Position numbers and translations under genes: made by a program
Source: Phaeosaccion multiseriatum
Lineage: Eukaryota; Ochrophyta, other classes
Assembly (NCBI GenBank): GCA_965112735.1
Contig: OZ218952.1
Span: forward strand, 1,116,001 to 1,180,000
Direction of reading: 5' to 3'
DNA length: 64,000 nucleotides
Shown here: piece by piece, positions 21,001 through 42,967 of the stretch
Position numbering within the stretch: the stretch's first letter is position 1
How the letters are laid out: the number at the start of each line of letters is the position of its first letter
The notes under the pieces: model-generated
What the model saw: only the letters and a program-made list of their open reading frames with translations
What the model was told of the DNA's origin: nothing
Databases searched by the model: none

Positions 21001-24000
21001 GAGCGGGTTATGACGAGGCCGGGGACGAGGTGGAGGGCTTTGACGCCGAGACCGTGCAGCGCACCTTAGAGGAGATGTTCCATTCCGACCACGGGGAGAA
21101 GAACTACAGGTAAGGGAGTTGGTCATACAGAGGGAGGGAGGCTGGGATGGAGGAGGGGAGGAAGGGAGAGGGAGGGAGGGAAGGAGGATGAGGTGGCAGT
21201 GGATGGGGGCCTTTACCCTGACCTGACCTCCTTGAAGACCGAGGCCTTTTTAGAGGGACAAGAAGCAAGCGGTCAGTCATCTTGCTCCTTCTTGTTCTTG
21301 TTCTTGCGCTCTCCTTTTAACCTAAGAAACTCCTCACACCTTCCCCTCATTCCCCACCCTCATCCAACCCCACTCACTCCAACCCCACACTCCCCTCTTG
21401 TCTCCACCCCCCCCCCGCAAGGACATGGCTGGTTATTATGGCCCCTTGCGACCCCTCCCCCTCCATCCTCCTCCTGCTCAACTCCTCCACCTACAGGTCG
21501 CGCACCCTCTACTACAAGGGCAGCGTGCAAAACCCCTCCGACCTCGCCGCCATTCGAGCGGAGTACGCCGACGCCATCGTCCTCCACCCCTCCAGCGGAG
21601 TCAAGGGCAAGGTCAACAACACGTCGAGTGCCATCGATGAGAGGGAGATTACGCTGGGGGCCATGGCCTTGCGGCGGTACTTGACGAGGACGCCAAAGAC
21701 CTTCTCCATCTTTAAGGTACGCCCAAAGGCTACGCGTGGTAACGTTAGTTTGCAGTGGCGGTTTCGTCGTCGTAATTTGTTACCTCCCTTCTCTTTTACC
21801 TTAAGGGGGGGGGCGGGATTCATTGACTTGTAGCATAGCAAGATTACGTAATTGTGTGTAAAAGGGAAGGAGGGTCCGCTCACTCCATTTCGGATCGCAT
21901 GGGCGTGGGCCCCATGCCCAATCCCCCACCCCTAACCTAACTGCCCTGTCCTGACACCACCATGTGGCCCTGTCCTGACATCCCCCTATGACACCCTATG
22001 GTGCCGGCAACAGGCCGTGCGTGAAATGTCCACCTCTCCCCTTTCGTGCCGCACTATCGTGCATGCCAATGACGTAATCACCAAAGAGAGGCTGGAGTTC
22101 TTCGGCGTCGACCACGTCATCTGCAAGGTACGTACGTAATTGCTTACGTGTGTACTTACGCTTATTCTTTTGTGTGTACTTGTGTGTGTGTGTGTGTGTG
22201 AGTGTGTGTGTGTGACGGCTTCTCAAGGACGAGCTCAAGTCTGTGTCCGGCCGTGTATATGTACTTCAGTGTGTACTTACGTATGCATATGTGTGTGTTT
22301 GCATGTGTTAGGACGAGCTGAAGTACGCCATGCTAGCAGCGGTGTGCCTGTGCCCCGCCTTCCTGCCGTTCCTGCTCAACTGCGTCAAGAGCACTAACAC
22401 CAAGAACAGAAACTGCTACACCAACAAGCTCAAGACGACCACCACAGGGGACAACGGCATGCCCTTCTCGCTGCTGCCACCGGAGATGGGGGAGGAGGAG
22501 ATGGAGGAGGAGAGGAGGAGGAAGAAGAAGAAGAAAGAGGAGGAGGGGGACCATGAGGAGGGCGAGGAGGAGAGCAAGAAGAAGAAGCCCCGCAGCTGGG
22601 TCCGTGAGTACCGCAAGGGGACTGTGTTTGAAATCTACCGAGTCGGCTACCGACCGGGAAGTTCCGCCGACGGAATGCGCTTCCTCGATGTTGCTCTTCA
22701 CCTCTACGCCCTCTCCAGGGGGGACTGCGTGATGGTGGGGGCTGTGTTATCTGTACACGGAGGAGGGGGGGGGTCGTCGCCAGGCCTGGTGGTGGCGCCA
22801 ACGGAGTTCGTGTTCGAGCACGACGGGAAGGAGGTGAGTGGGGCAGAGTTTGGGTTGTTTTGAGTTTCAGTTTTTGTGTGTAGTACTCTGTTGTTCGATG
22901 AACCACATCAATACGTCAGCCTAGCCACTGAGTTCCTTATGTCATCATCATCATCGCCGATCTCGACATCGACGTCGACATCGTGCTCGACATTTATGAC
23001 CGAATCGATGTTCTTCCTCGTCGACATTCGACCTTCTCCTCCCATAACGCCACGCCGTCACGTCAGGTCACGCTGTTCGTGCTGTGCACGAGTCAGTCTG
23101 ACGCAGTTTACTACATCAACGAGCTCAACGGACACATCCTCAGACACAATGTCGAGGTGGATGCGGTGGATGCCAGGAGGAAGCGGCGCCAGGAGGAGAG
23201 GGAGGCGAGAAAGGCGCAGAAGGAGCGGGAAGAGAAGGTAAGGTAAAGGTGACCAGTACACGTAACTGGAACGGAATGCAATGCAGGAGTAGCAGCAGTT
23301 GCTGGTACAGCAGCGGCAGTTTGGTGGTACAGCAGCATCTTCACCTCAGCCCAAACGGCTCACCCTCCGCCGTGCCTCTGCCTGCGCCCCCCGTCCTTGG
23401 ATCCTGTATCGCTCTCGCACTTGCCCTTGCTCATACTCTTGCTATTGCCCTTGCTATTGCTCTCGCTCTTGCTCTCACTCTTGCTCTTGCTATTGCCCTC
23501 GCTCTTTCCCTTGCTCTTGCTATTGCCCTCGCTCTTTCCCTTGCTCTTGCTCTTTCCCTTGCTCTTGCTATTGCCCTTGCTCATACTCTTGCCCTTGCTA
23601 TTGCTCTTGCTATTGCCCTCACTCTTGCTCTCACTCTTGCTCTTGCTATTGCCCTTGCTCTTGCTGTTGCCCTCGCTCTTGCCCTTGCTCTTGCTATTGC
23701 TCTTGCTATTGCCCTCGCTATTGCCCTCGCTCTTTCCCTTGCTCTTGCTCTTGATCTCGCTCTCTTACACTTTACTCTCTCAGGAACAGGAAGAGAAGGC
23801 GGAAGCTGCCCTCGCGTTGGACCAGGCCAACGCCCTTGGCAACAGCAGTGCCCACGCCATGCCCCTCATCACCAACAGTAACGCCAACCCCGGCAGCGCC
23901 ACCGCCAGCGAGCCCGTCACACCTACCGCCAGTGACTCCTTGTCGCAGGGGCATGGGCAGGAGGGTGCAAGTGCTGCCAGCGGTGGGGCATCCGCTGCAG

Positions 24001-27000
24001 CCGCTCAGGCCGTGCAGCAGAGGCGGCAGAAGCAACTGCAGGCCGATCGTCTGCGGCAAGCAGGGGTGCCTGTGAACAAGGCTGCTCGTATGGTGGACAG
24101 AGCCCTCCGAGAGCTGCAGGATTTGTCGGTACGTTTCCTTACGGTACATGACATAACGTGACGTTAGGGGGGTTGCTTTACGATAGGGGGGCTTGGGAGG
24201 AGGGGTGAGGTGCTCCTCCTGTTTTAGGGGGTTATCGGCTTATAGGCTCTCACGTCTCCTCCTCGTCCTCCTATTGCTCTTCCTTGTCCTCCTCCTCCTC
24301 CTCCTCCTCCTCCTCCTCCTCCTCCTCCTCCTCCTCCTCCTCCTCCTCCTCCTCCTCCTCCTCCTCCTCCTCCTCCTCCTCCTCCTCCTCCTCCTCCTCC
24401 TCCTCCTCCTCCTCTTCCTCCTCCTCCTCCTCCTCCTCCTCCTCGCCCTATTATTAACCCACGCCCCGATCCCGCACCCCCTTTTTCCTCCCCTTAACCC
24501 ACACTTGACCCCCGTAAACATATTACACCCGCTCAGACCCAGTACCACACCCACGGTATCGGCGAGCACCAGATACGGCCCCAACCATCACCGTCACCGG
24601 CCTCCACAGGCCGCAGCGCCGCTCTCAGTGACGGGATGGTGGGGTTGGCAGTGGATCGAGGAGGTGGTGGAGGGGGAGGAGGAGGAGGAGGAGGAGGAGG
24701 AGAGGGAGGGGGGACAGGTGCAAGCAACGCCTCCAACGCAATGCCGCGTCTGCGTATCTCGCAGCACGACTACACTGTTTCACCATCTGGTGTAGGAGCG
24801 TCCACCTCCCACACTGCCGAATCACCAACTGCTGCAGGGGCGGTTTCCCCGGTGGACTTCTTTGAACGAGTGGACAAGGCCAAGGGCATACTGGAGGGAG
24901 CACTCGAGCTTCACGGACATGACGTTCCCGAGCGGATCGAGGGGCATGTTGCTGTGCTCTTACCCGGGGGCGGAAACTTCAACACCATGACGCAGTTCGT
25001 GCTGCCTCTCCGGCGTATGCGACCCGCCTTGCCTGTGGTTATCGTCACAGAAGACGTCGACGCGTATCACTACTTTGTGCAGCAGATGGAGGCCAGGAAG
25101 TCAAACGAGCCGACCTTGAACATCAAACAGGTACATGTAGAAGGAAGGTTGGAAGGCAAAGGGTGCTAACGAGAAAGGGCGCAAGAGAGAGAGAGAGAGA
25201 TTTGTTGAGGAATGGCAAGGGTGGTAGTACAGCGCCCCATCCCCTCCCCATCCCTGCTGTACCCCTTACCCTTTTGCACCTTCCTCCCTCCCTTCCTCTG
25301 TCCCTCCCTCCCTCCCACCCTCCCTCCTTCCATCCTCCCTCCTGCTCCCTCCCTTCCTTCCTCCCTCCCTTCCTCTGTCCCTCCCTCCCTCCCTCCCTCC
25401 CTCCCTCCTTCCATCCTCCCTCCTGCTCCCTCCCTTCCTTCCTCTTCTCTCTCCCTCTCTCCCTCCTTCCTTCCTTCCTCCCTCACTCCCTCCTTCCCAT
25501 CCTTCCTCCCTCCCGCTCCCTCCTTCCTTCCTCTTCTCTCCCTCTCTCCCTCCGCCCTCCCTCCCAACCCACCCCACCCCACCCCACCCAACCCCCCAAC
25601 CAAAGATCTACCACGTCCCCGGCTGCCCTCAGAACGGATCAAGCATCCGCACCGCCCGCTTGGACTATGCCCACTCCGTCGTGGTACTCTCAGACCCCAA
25701 TCAGAAGGACGACGGGGACGTGTTGCTTCTGAGCTTTGCGCTGGATGCGGGGCTCGACAAGGGCATGCCCGCCAATCGAGTTGTGTTTGATCTGCAGACG
25801 GAGAGCAACTGCTACTTTTTGCACCAGGTGAGGGGTGAGGGGGGAGGGTGAGGGCGAGGGGATGGTGGTGTAGTGCTGCTCGCGACAGCTGGCGGCAACG
25901 CCAAAATGGGCTTCGACGAACGTGTGCGTGATTACAACACGTGTTTGTGTTTGGTGCGCGTGTATGTGTGTGGGCTTGTGCGTGTGTGCGTGCGTTTTAA
26001 TGTGTATGTGCCCCCCCCCCCTGTCCTTGCAGAACTTGGGCCAGATGCGAGATGACTCCGACGACGGCGTTGCGGCCAGCGGTTACAGCAAGCGCAAAGG
26101 GTCGGTGGCCATGGCCGTCTCCACTCTCGCCAATAGGGCCATTGATAGGGCGGGCAATAGGGTCAGCGACAGCGAGTACAGCAATCAGACCTCCTGGCTG
26201 TGCAATCCCGATGACGTGTACAGCTGGCCCATCTTTGCCGCCGGACGGCTCTTTGCGAGGGGTATTTTTGACTTTTTGGGCGTGCAGGTGAGGAGGAGGA
26301 GGAGGAGGAGGAGGAGGAGGAGGAGGAGGAGGGGGAGGAGGAGGGGGAGGAGGAGGAGGAGGAGGAGGAGGAGGAGGAGGAGGAGGAGGAGGGGGAGGAG
26401 GAGGAGGAGGAGGAGGAGGAGGAGGAGGAAGAGGAAGAGGAGGAGGAGGAGGAGGAGGAGGAGGAGGAGGAGGAGCGAGTGGGGGAGTCTGTAAGCCTGA
26501 GGCTGCTCCGATGTCTTTTTATCTTCTAAGAGAAGAAGAGTGGGTGGGGTTGGTGAGGAGTCCCAACATTCAATCACCGGTGGTCGGACAGGAGTTAACT
26601 GTAGTGCCCCCCTCCCCCCACCCACGCACCCAAACAGGTGTACTTCAACATGGACGAGCTCGCATTTGTGGAGAGTTTGCTGCAGATTGGGGTTCAGCGC
26701 AGTAAAAAGAAGCGCACACTCGACGGGCACAGCGTACACAACAGCAGGTCCAACAGCAGGAGTGTGTCCTTCGATGGGGACGGAGGGGGGATGGCAGCGG
26801 ATGGAGACCCTGAGCACGACGAGGTGGAAGCAGTGCACCCGCATTTCCAACAGATTGCACTGACGGGGGTGTATTTCCCCCCACAGCCTGGTGTCAGCAT
26901 CCCTGAAGTCGGGGAATCCGGCCTCTTGGGAGGAGGAGGAGGAGGAGGAGGAGAGGGCGCCGGCATGAAGAAGAGGCCCAACTTTCACCGTCACGAGGAG

Positions 27001-27315
27001 GAGAGGCGCGCGAAGGAGAGGCGGCAGGAGCTGGATTCGAACCCGCCTACCTATGGTGAGCTTTTCAAGTTCTGCTTGGAGCACGGTTGTGTACCGCTGT
27101 CGCTCTTCCGTCCGGCAGGGCACGGGGGCGCCCCAATGGCGTACAGTGTGACAAACCCTCCTCCCCGAGAACCTCTCGTGGTTGGGTCGGGGCGGGTGCC
27201 CAAGAGCTCCAACGAGTTTCTAGCGTCGACGGCGTCGCGGAGGCAGACGAGGGAGGCAGTGGACTCTGTCTTCGTGCTACGGAGCGCAGGTTGCACACTG
27301 GGAAAGTACATTTAG
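18007..27315 (+). CDS. BK/Slo-like potassium channel with RCK domains, 15 exons
   Basis: Exons: 18007-18921, 19208-19366, 19649-19791, 20021-20246, 20556-20681, 20931-21109, 21422-21716, 22014-22127, 22312-22833, 23067-23237, 23784-24128, 24537-25130, 25606-25827, 26033-26287 and 26638-27315; 1647 residues, all in phase. A 305-residue acidic cytosolic N-terminus precedes S1 (LVALITVLSCVVYIVE), S2, S3, S4 (SFLRFLRLIKAF, with R/R/K at three-residue spacing), S5, pore helix and the filter TVGYGD (about 483-488), then S6. RCK1 reads KKLHVIMAMAG.. and VIMAPCDPSPSILLLL..YYKGSVQNPSDLAAI, as in Slo channels. The second RCK-like part contains HVAVLLPGGGNFN and IYHVPGCPQNGSSI. The end (PPTYGELFKFCLEHG..YSVTNPPP) matches the BK C-terminus. 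Ca2+ gating is plausible but unproven. The twelfth acceptor, after a CTC array, is the least certain. Confidence 0.88.
23413..23770. repeat. CTTGCTATTGCC hexamer-based repeat in channel intron 10
   Basis: Mixed CTTGCT, ATTGCC, CTCGCT and CTTTCC hexamers extend over about 350 bases. Every frame stays open because the unit length is a multiple of three. Confidence 0.85.
24285..24445. repeat. (CTC)n trinucleotide array in channel intron 11
   Basis: About 50 nearly perfect CTC triplets. They produce artefactual poly-Leu and poly-Arg frames. Confidence 0.95.
25262..25560. repeat. (CCCT)n pyrimidine tract in channel intron 12
   Basis: CTCCCTCC and CTTCC units form a strand-asymmetric pyrimidine tract that ends in CCCCA repeats just before the next acceptor. 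Confidence 0.9.
26288..26475. repeat. (AGG)n trinucleotide array in channel intron 14
   Basis: About 60 AGG triplets start directly at the GTGAGG donor of exon 14. Confidence 0.95.
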
Positions 27316-28183
27316 TCGATGATGGTGTCTCCTTTGGATGGATGGCAATCAATTAACGATGTGGGTGTAAAATGTATTTTCAGCCCTCTTGGTTTAGAAT
27401 GGGGGGGAGCGAGGGAAGTGAAGCACGCAGGCCGCTTTGTCGTCAGGACACATGACACAACAGCAGACAGCAGATGCCAGGTGTCAGGATCCAGGTGTGG
27501 CCCCCAGCGCACCGAAGGGAGTCAAGATTCAGGCCCTGATTACAGAGGTGTCTCATAGATATTTGTATATACGCACACGCACGCACGCATGTACGCATAC
27601 ACACACATCAGCCGTCTCAGTTCCTCATGGGGCACGTCTCCAGCCCCAAGAAGGCGCCGGCTGCATGGCGGCCTCCACCCCTCTGAAGAAGGCCTTCTGC
27701 AGGGGGCGGCACAGGGGCAGGATGAGAGCCCCGAGGGGCCCCGCTCCCTTGGCCACAGAAAACCGTCAGGCGGCACGCTATCTTGTTCACACGTAAGAAG
27801 ACCGCTGTGTGAGCGTGACAACGACTACAATAACAACAACAACAAAACTTACATTAATCTTCTCATCTTCTTACGTGCAGGTCGGTCGGTTCCTCCCGCT
27901 ATCGAGCGAAGGACCTTTTCTTTCAGCACTTTTCATTAGAAGAAATTTCCTTTCAGCACTTCTCATTAGAAGAACTTTCCTTTAGCCAGCAACACACGAC
28001 AAGCAGGCGCACGCACTGAGGTCGTGCCGTTGGGCTGACCGCATGAACTTCGGCTGAATGGGTCCCCTTCCCTTCCCTCCCTTTCCTCCCCCCGCCCCTC
28101 CCTCCCCTCCCGCCCATGATCCCATCATCTATTGTATCAAAAGCTCAAAAGCTGGTGGGCGTATAGTGCCATCCATAGTCCTC
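27316..28183. other. Convergent spacer between channel and FMO genes
   Basis: Contains the third DUF1990 cassette (27478-27770). Also present is a tandem pair of about 30 bp (TTTCAGCACTTTTCATTAGA at 27923 and a near copy at 27952) and a second copy of the FMO stop region (AAAAGCTG near 28145, compared with 28186). No gene is evident. Confidence 0.5.
27478..27770 (-). repeat. DUF1990 3' cassette, third copy (inverted)
   Basis: Read on the minus strand, 27770 downward starts at TTTTCTGTGG and matches the DUF1990 final exon. It has the same CAGCCGGCGCC insertion and the same GTGCCCCATGAGGAA..GAGACGGCTGATGT sequence as the copy at 12970. The match resumes as TGGATCCTGACACCTGGC near the far end. 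It lies 3' of the K+ channel gene, antisense to it. It encodes no intact protein. Confidence 0.8.
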
Positions 28184-33148
<4,965 letters not shown>

Positions 33149-33188
<40 letters not shown>

Positions 33189-33542
33189 GTCTCTCTCCCA
33201 CCTAAGATGGACGGCGTCTGTTACGCTGCAGCCGAGCAAAAGAGCTGGATTTTTTGTAACGGTTTTTACTTTGCGCCCCGAGGGGGGATTGACCTTGCCC
33301 TTGAAAGGTCTGACACCGAGAAATACCCAGGAAATACGATAGTGAAGTTAAACCGCGCTCAACAGGGAGGAGCAACAAAGACAAGAAGGAGTTGCTTGAC
33401 CAAGCAGAAAGGCTGAGGAGAGAAAGGGCGGCTTGGACTTGTGGGGCGAGAAGAAGCTGCGGGGGAAAGATAGGGCAACAGTTCGTCACAGCCTTCCGTC
33501 AACAGGCAGCAGAAGGGGGGTTGGGGGGGGGCAGGGGGGGGC
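33149..33542. promoter_or_regulatory. Divergent promoter region (FMO / bZIP genes)
   Basis: 394 bases separate the two start codons. A CT tract (33150-33198) adjoins the FMO ATG and a G-rich stretch (33516-33541) adjoins the bZIP ATG. An upstream non-coding exon for either gene cannot be excluded. Confidence 0.4.
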
Positions 33543-36287
33543 ATGTCGACTGTGCCGGCCGACCATCCTGCACGACCTGATGACTCTCTTCCCGGGCAGG
33601 GGAACGGGGGAAGTCGCAGCAACAAGCGGGGGTTCCCAGCAACAGAGGGAGGCCGCGGACCCGCCGCAATAGCAACAGCAGCAGCAGCAGCAGCAGCTGC
33701 AGGGGCAGCTGGGGGGGCGAGGGCGGCCGGGGGAGCTGCTCTACCCACGGCGGGGTACTCTGGCGCTTTCCGCCAGCCTGTGGGGGGCAGAGGGTTGACC
33801 CTGGCCTCGGGGGGGTCTCTCACCAAGAAGCCCAAACTGGAGGTGGAGGATGAGGAGGGGGACGGGGGCGGGCAGCAGGTGCCAGCCATGCCTGGGCCGG
33901 GCTGGTACAATGGCGGCGAGGACCAGCAGACAGGGGAGGACGTGGAGGATGGGGACGATGGTGCTTCCAAGGGGCAGCAGCCGAAGGTGCTCCTGACGGC
34001 CAACGAGAAGGCGAAGGCCAAGTAAGTGCGGCAAGTTTTTCCGTTCCCAGCAAGACTTCGCGCGATGGCCCGATGCGGTTGGGCGAGTCATCTGCGTCTA
34101 CTTTCCCCGTGGTCCTTGCCAGTGTCACCGGGGCTTTCCTACTCGCCCGCTGTTTCTCCCCCCCTCGCACTCACCCTTTGAATCTTGCCCTCTTTCCTCA
34201 CCACCTTCCAACCTCAAACAAACCCCAACGTAAATGCAACTCAATCAACAGTCGGGACCGGAACAGGGAGCACGCGAGAAATACACGACTGCGGAAAAAG
34301 GCCTATGTGGAGCGCCTCAAGAAGGAGGTTCAGGACCTGGGGGCGGAGAGGGATCAGATGGAAAGGAACCAAGTGGGCATTCAAGCAGTGCATGCCCAGC
34401 AAGCAGCGGTCAAGCTGCAGGTCCTCAAGACCATGTTTTACTACCGCTCCTTGGGGGAGCTGCAGAGGGCGCAGTGGCAGGAGGTGTTGGATGAGAACTT
34501 TACGTGCATCATGCCCATCACGCCATACCGAAGCTTCTTGGCCACCGAGGTGAGGGAGGGAGCCAACCTTGGGAGGGGGGGTAGACGCATCTGAGATGGA
34601 GGGATGGGTTGGGGGTTGGGATTGGCGTGGGAGATGGGGGCTGATACGGGTCCATCCATGTTTTTTGGGGGGGGTGTTTTTAGTGTGTGCGTGGGGGGCG
34701 GTTCGGTTCGATTTCATTCCTCTCTTGGCTTCAATTTGTCTCTCTTGGCTTCGTCTGCAGGTGAACAACAGCCAGCGGGTGCTGCGCGGCATCGACGCCT
34801 TCATCCAGGACGTGTCCAGCCTGCACGTCCTCCTCTCCTCCATCGGTAGGAGGCCGAGGGGAGGGGGCGGGGAGAAGAATGTGGTGATTCAGCATTACGC
34901 TGGGCCCGACGACACCATCATCATGGGGGATGCAGTCATGTGCAGGTGCGTGGGTGCGGGGGTGAGGTGGAGTGGGGGGGGGGGTGGGGGGGCAGATTTG
35001 GACGTGTAGGTAGTAGAGAAGGGACGGAGCGAAGTGGGAGCAGATTGGCCGAGAAGCTCGTCAAGACGACAAGGGGCTCATTCCCGTCAACACTCACTCA
35101 CTCACTCACTCAAACCAATCAAACCACACCAATCAACCAAAATAACAGATGGCTGATGAAGACGGAGAACGCCACCCTGTGCGGGGCTCTCTCAGAGTGC
35201 TACATGAACGGCATGCTCAAGGCCAACTTCACCCCCCAGTCCCGCATTTTGTCGATGGAGCTTGTTTTTGACGTCATGAGCTTCATGCAGCAGCTGCAGC
35301 GATGCTCAGGATGGGAGGAGTTCAGGGTGGTGCCCAACAGGGTGAGTTGGAGCGAGGCTATGGGCAGCCAGGCAGACAGGCATATGGACAGGCATATGGG
35401 CGGGCGTATGAGCAGGCATATGAGCAGGCATATGGACAGGCAGACACCCAGCCAGGCACCCAGGCAGGCACCCAGGCAGGCAGGCGTAGAGGCATATGGG
35501 CTCGGTGCCAACCCCCACCTCGCTCATGCCTCGCCTTCCTTTGCGTCTCCCTCTCCCCTCTTCTCCTCTCCCCCCCACAGCTGGCCATGGCCCAGCAACC
35601 GTCAGAGGAAGCGCGTGTCATCTGCTCCGCGCAGCCCGAGCGGCGATGGGCGGTGGAGTCCATCAACCTTGCATGGGGTAACCGCTTTGGGTTGTGCCTG
35701 GAGGACTGCGAGGGCAAGCCGCTGTGGCAGTTGCTCACGGGGCCCGAGACCAACAGTGCCACTGTCGAGGTGCGTGTGTGTGTGTGGTTGGGTGTCTGTG
35801 GGTAGGTGGGGGTGTGGGTGGGTGGATGCACCAACGCGATTGATTGGAGAGCCCACGATGAGCTTGGAGCTTGCGAACCCGCACCCACGCACGTGCTCAC
35901 GTGGCCCTCCCTTCCTGTTCCTCTCCCCATCAAGTCAATCAATCTGTTCCTCCCCTACACACATCTATCATTCCTGCTCTCCTCTGCTCTTTTGTTTGTT
36001 CCAACCTACCGTTCCTCCCTCGTCTCTCTTCTACTGTTTCTTGTGTTTGGATTTTCCCTCTCCTTTTGTTGTTGTTATTATTTTTAGGCCTTCACGAGCA
36101 AGTTGGAGAAGAACCAAGCGGCGTGGATGGAAGTGACCACGTACCTGCCCCCCACACACGCACACGGGGGGCACATGGTGGCAAACTACGTGAGGGGCTA
36201 CCCTCTCATGAAGGACGGGGGAGAGGTGGAGTATTATCTGGTGACTATGGTTACCATGGGCGAGGCGGCCGGGCAGCAGGTGCAGGT

Positions 36288-36319
<32 letters not shown>

Positions 36320-37047
36320 TGGTGATACAGCAACAGCAGCAGTTGGTGATGCAGCAGGAGCAGCAGCAGCAGTTGGTGGTACAGCAGCAGCAACAGTTGG
36401 TACAGGAGCAGCAGCAAGCGCAGTTAAGAGGCGCTGCTGCGGCGGTTGGAGTCGTCCCCACGGTGGGCGCGCCGGGAGTAGGAGTAGCAGTTGGTGCTAC
36501 ACCAGAGGGAGTAGGCGGAGTAGGGGTAGTAGGAGTAGGAGGAGTAGGAGGAGTAGGCTCGGTGGTAGGTGGAGTAGTGGGTGGGGTAGGCGGAGTAGTG
36601 GGTGGGGTAGGTGGAGTAGTGGGAGGGGTGGGAGGAGTAGGCGGGGTAGGAGGAGTAGGCGGGGTAGGAGGAGTAGGCGGGGTAGGAGGAGTAGGCGGGG
36701 TAGGAGGAGTAGGCGGGGTAGGAGGAGTAGGCGGGGTAGGAGGAGTAGGCGGGGTAGGAGGAGTAGGCGGGGTAGGAGGAGTAGCTGGGGTGGGCGGAGT
36801 GGTTGGCGGGGTGGTGGGCGGAGTAGGCGGAGTAGGCGGAGTAGGCGGAGTGGTAGGAGCCATGACAGACGAGGATATCGACGTTTTGGGCTTCGGAAAC
36901 TCAGTGGACTTGGCGGGGGCGGGGGGCGGCGTGGTCGGGGTGGGGGTGGGGGTGGGCGGCGACGCAGAAGCGCAGTGGAACGACAATGTCAACGCAGTGG
37001 CCAGCGCTATGCAACAGCTCGAGCAAGACGGAGGCGTCTTCGGCTGA
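33543..37047 (+). CDS. bZIP transcription factor with PAS/LOV-like domain
   Basis: Exons: 33543-34021, 34252-34549, 34761-34945, 35149-35341, 35581-35769 and 36088-37047; 767 residues. A low-complexity N-terminus with a possible nuclear signal (KKPKLE) precedes the basic region NRDRNREHARNTRLRKK at about 160-176 and a short zipper. The first splice junction completes its first Asn. A middle region (CIMPITPYRSF.., LVFDVMSFMQQL) follows. Then comes a PAS fold, about residues 390-485, with VESINLAWGNRFG, GPETNSATVEAFTSKL and WMEVTTYLP..NYVRGYPLMKDGG, similar to LOV domains of aureochromes. The photoreactive Cys motif (NCRFLQ-like) is replaced by GKPLWQLL, so flavin-adduct signalling is unlikely. 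The tail has poly-Gln runs and a long GVGGVGGV array. The family is typical of stramenopiles. The target genes are unknown. Confidence 0.87.
36534..36861 (+). repeat. GGAGTAGGCGGGGTA array in bZIP coding exon
   Basis: Fifteen-base and related units encode Gly-Val-Gly-Gly-Val repeats inside the last exon. The array is in frame, so length changes would alter only the linker length. Confidence 0.9.
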
Positions 37048-37717
37048 CGGAGTGTGGAGTGAGTCGCGCATTAGCAGTTGGTAATACTGTAGTCGGTTGG
37101 TGGGTGGCTGTGTTTGTACAAACAACCGCGTTATTGTATGCCAACAATTTCATACGATTGCACAAATTACTGCAGTACCGGGGGTTCTCACAATAAATCC
37201 GGTATTAATTTACCTCGCTTTATTATTATTTTCGGGAAATGTAACTTTTGGGAATGATCAACAGTATGACGCTGGGAGAAGCGCTATAGCTCTTCGTGTT
37301 GCTCTTTGAGATGCCTACCCACACAGTTTCCAAAGCTTTCAGCATTTCTGCATGAGCACTCCCTTGCCGCCGGGCGATTTGGGCGTTTTGTTTGTTTTTT
37401 TTAATTTGTGCACTGAAGTACCCGGCAAAGACAGACCAGCACCATTCACTGCTTCATCCACCCGGCCGAAGACCAAAAAAGAAGCACAGCAAGAGACGGA
37501 TGGCAGCGGATGGCAGAAGGACGACGCCCGCACCCCCCGCGCTCGCCAGTCACTTGTCTGTCAGTCTGTCCATGTGTACACCAACTGTGACCTCCCTGCC
37601 ACGTCTCAAGCCAACACGCCAAGTCCCAACTCAACATGTCTCTCCCGTCAGTCTCCCATATGTCCAAAAAAAAAGTTTTGTCACACTTATCACCATCCAA
37701 GTCACCACAAGCCCAAG
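37048..37717. other. Convergent spacer between bZIP and LysRS genes
   Basis: Probable 3' UTRs of both genes. AATAAA lies at 37192-37197 on the plus strand; its complement TTTATT lies at 37219-37224. An open frame at 37352-37969 lacks family features and overlaps the LysRS terminal exon in antisense, so I do not call it. Confidence 0.5.
37192..37197 (+). terminator. Candidate polyadenylation signal AATAAA for the bZIP gene
   Basis: A canonical AATAAA 145 bases past the bZIP stop, in an AT-richer stretch. Its use is inferred. Confidence 0.5.
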
Positions 37718-42802
<5,085 letters not shown>

Positions 42803-42967
42803 GGTGCTTCTCTGATGCTATTTGCTGCTGTTTCTGCTTCTTCGCTCGCTCTCCACAAATCGCCCCCCACAAGTTAAGGAAAGTGGGGGATATCGAATTT
42901 TTTTATCGAGGTGCTGTGTCTCTAAAAAAAGACGGTCCTCTCTAATTCCGTCTAGTGGTCGGCCCCT
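42803..42967. promoter_or_regulatory. LysRS upstream region truncated by a TIR element
   Basis: The LysRS start codon is only 165 bases from the first family B element. The proximal promoter must lie within this interval or inside the inserted element. Confidence 0.4.

Noticed and set aside
24240-24584. Poly-Leu and poly-Arg frames
   Set aside because: Products of the CTC array in channel intron 11.
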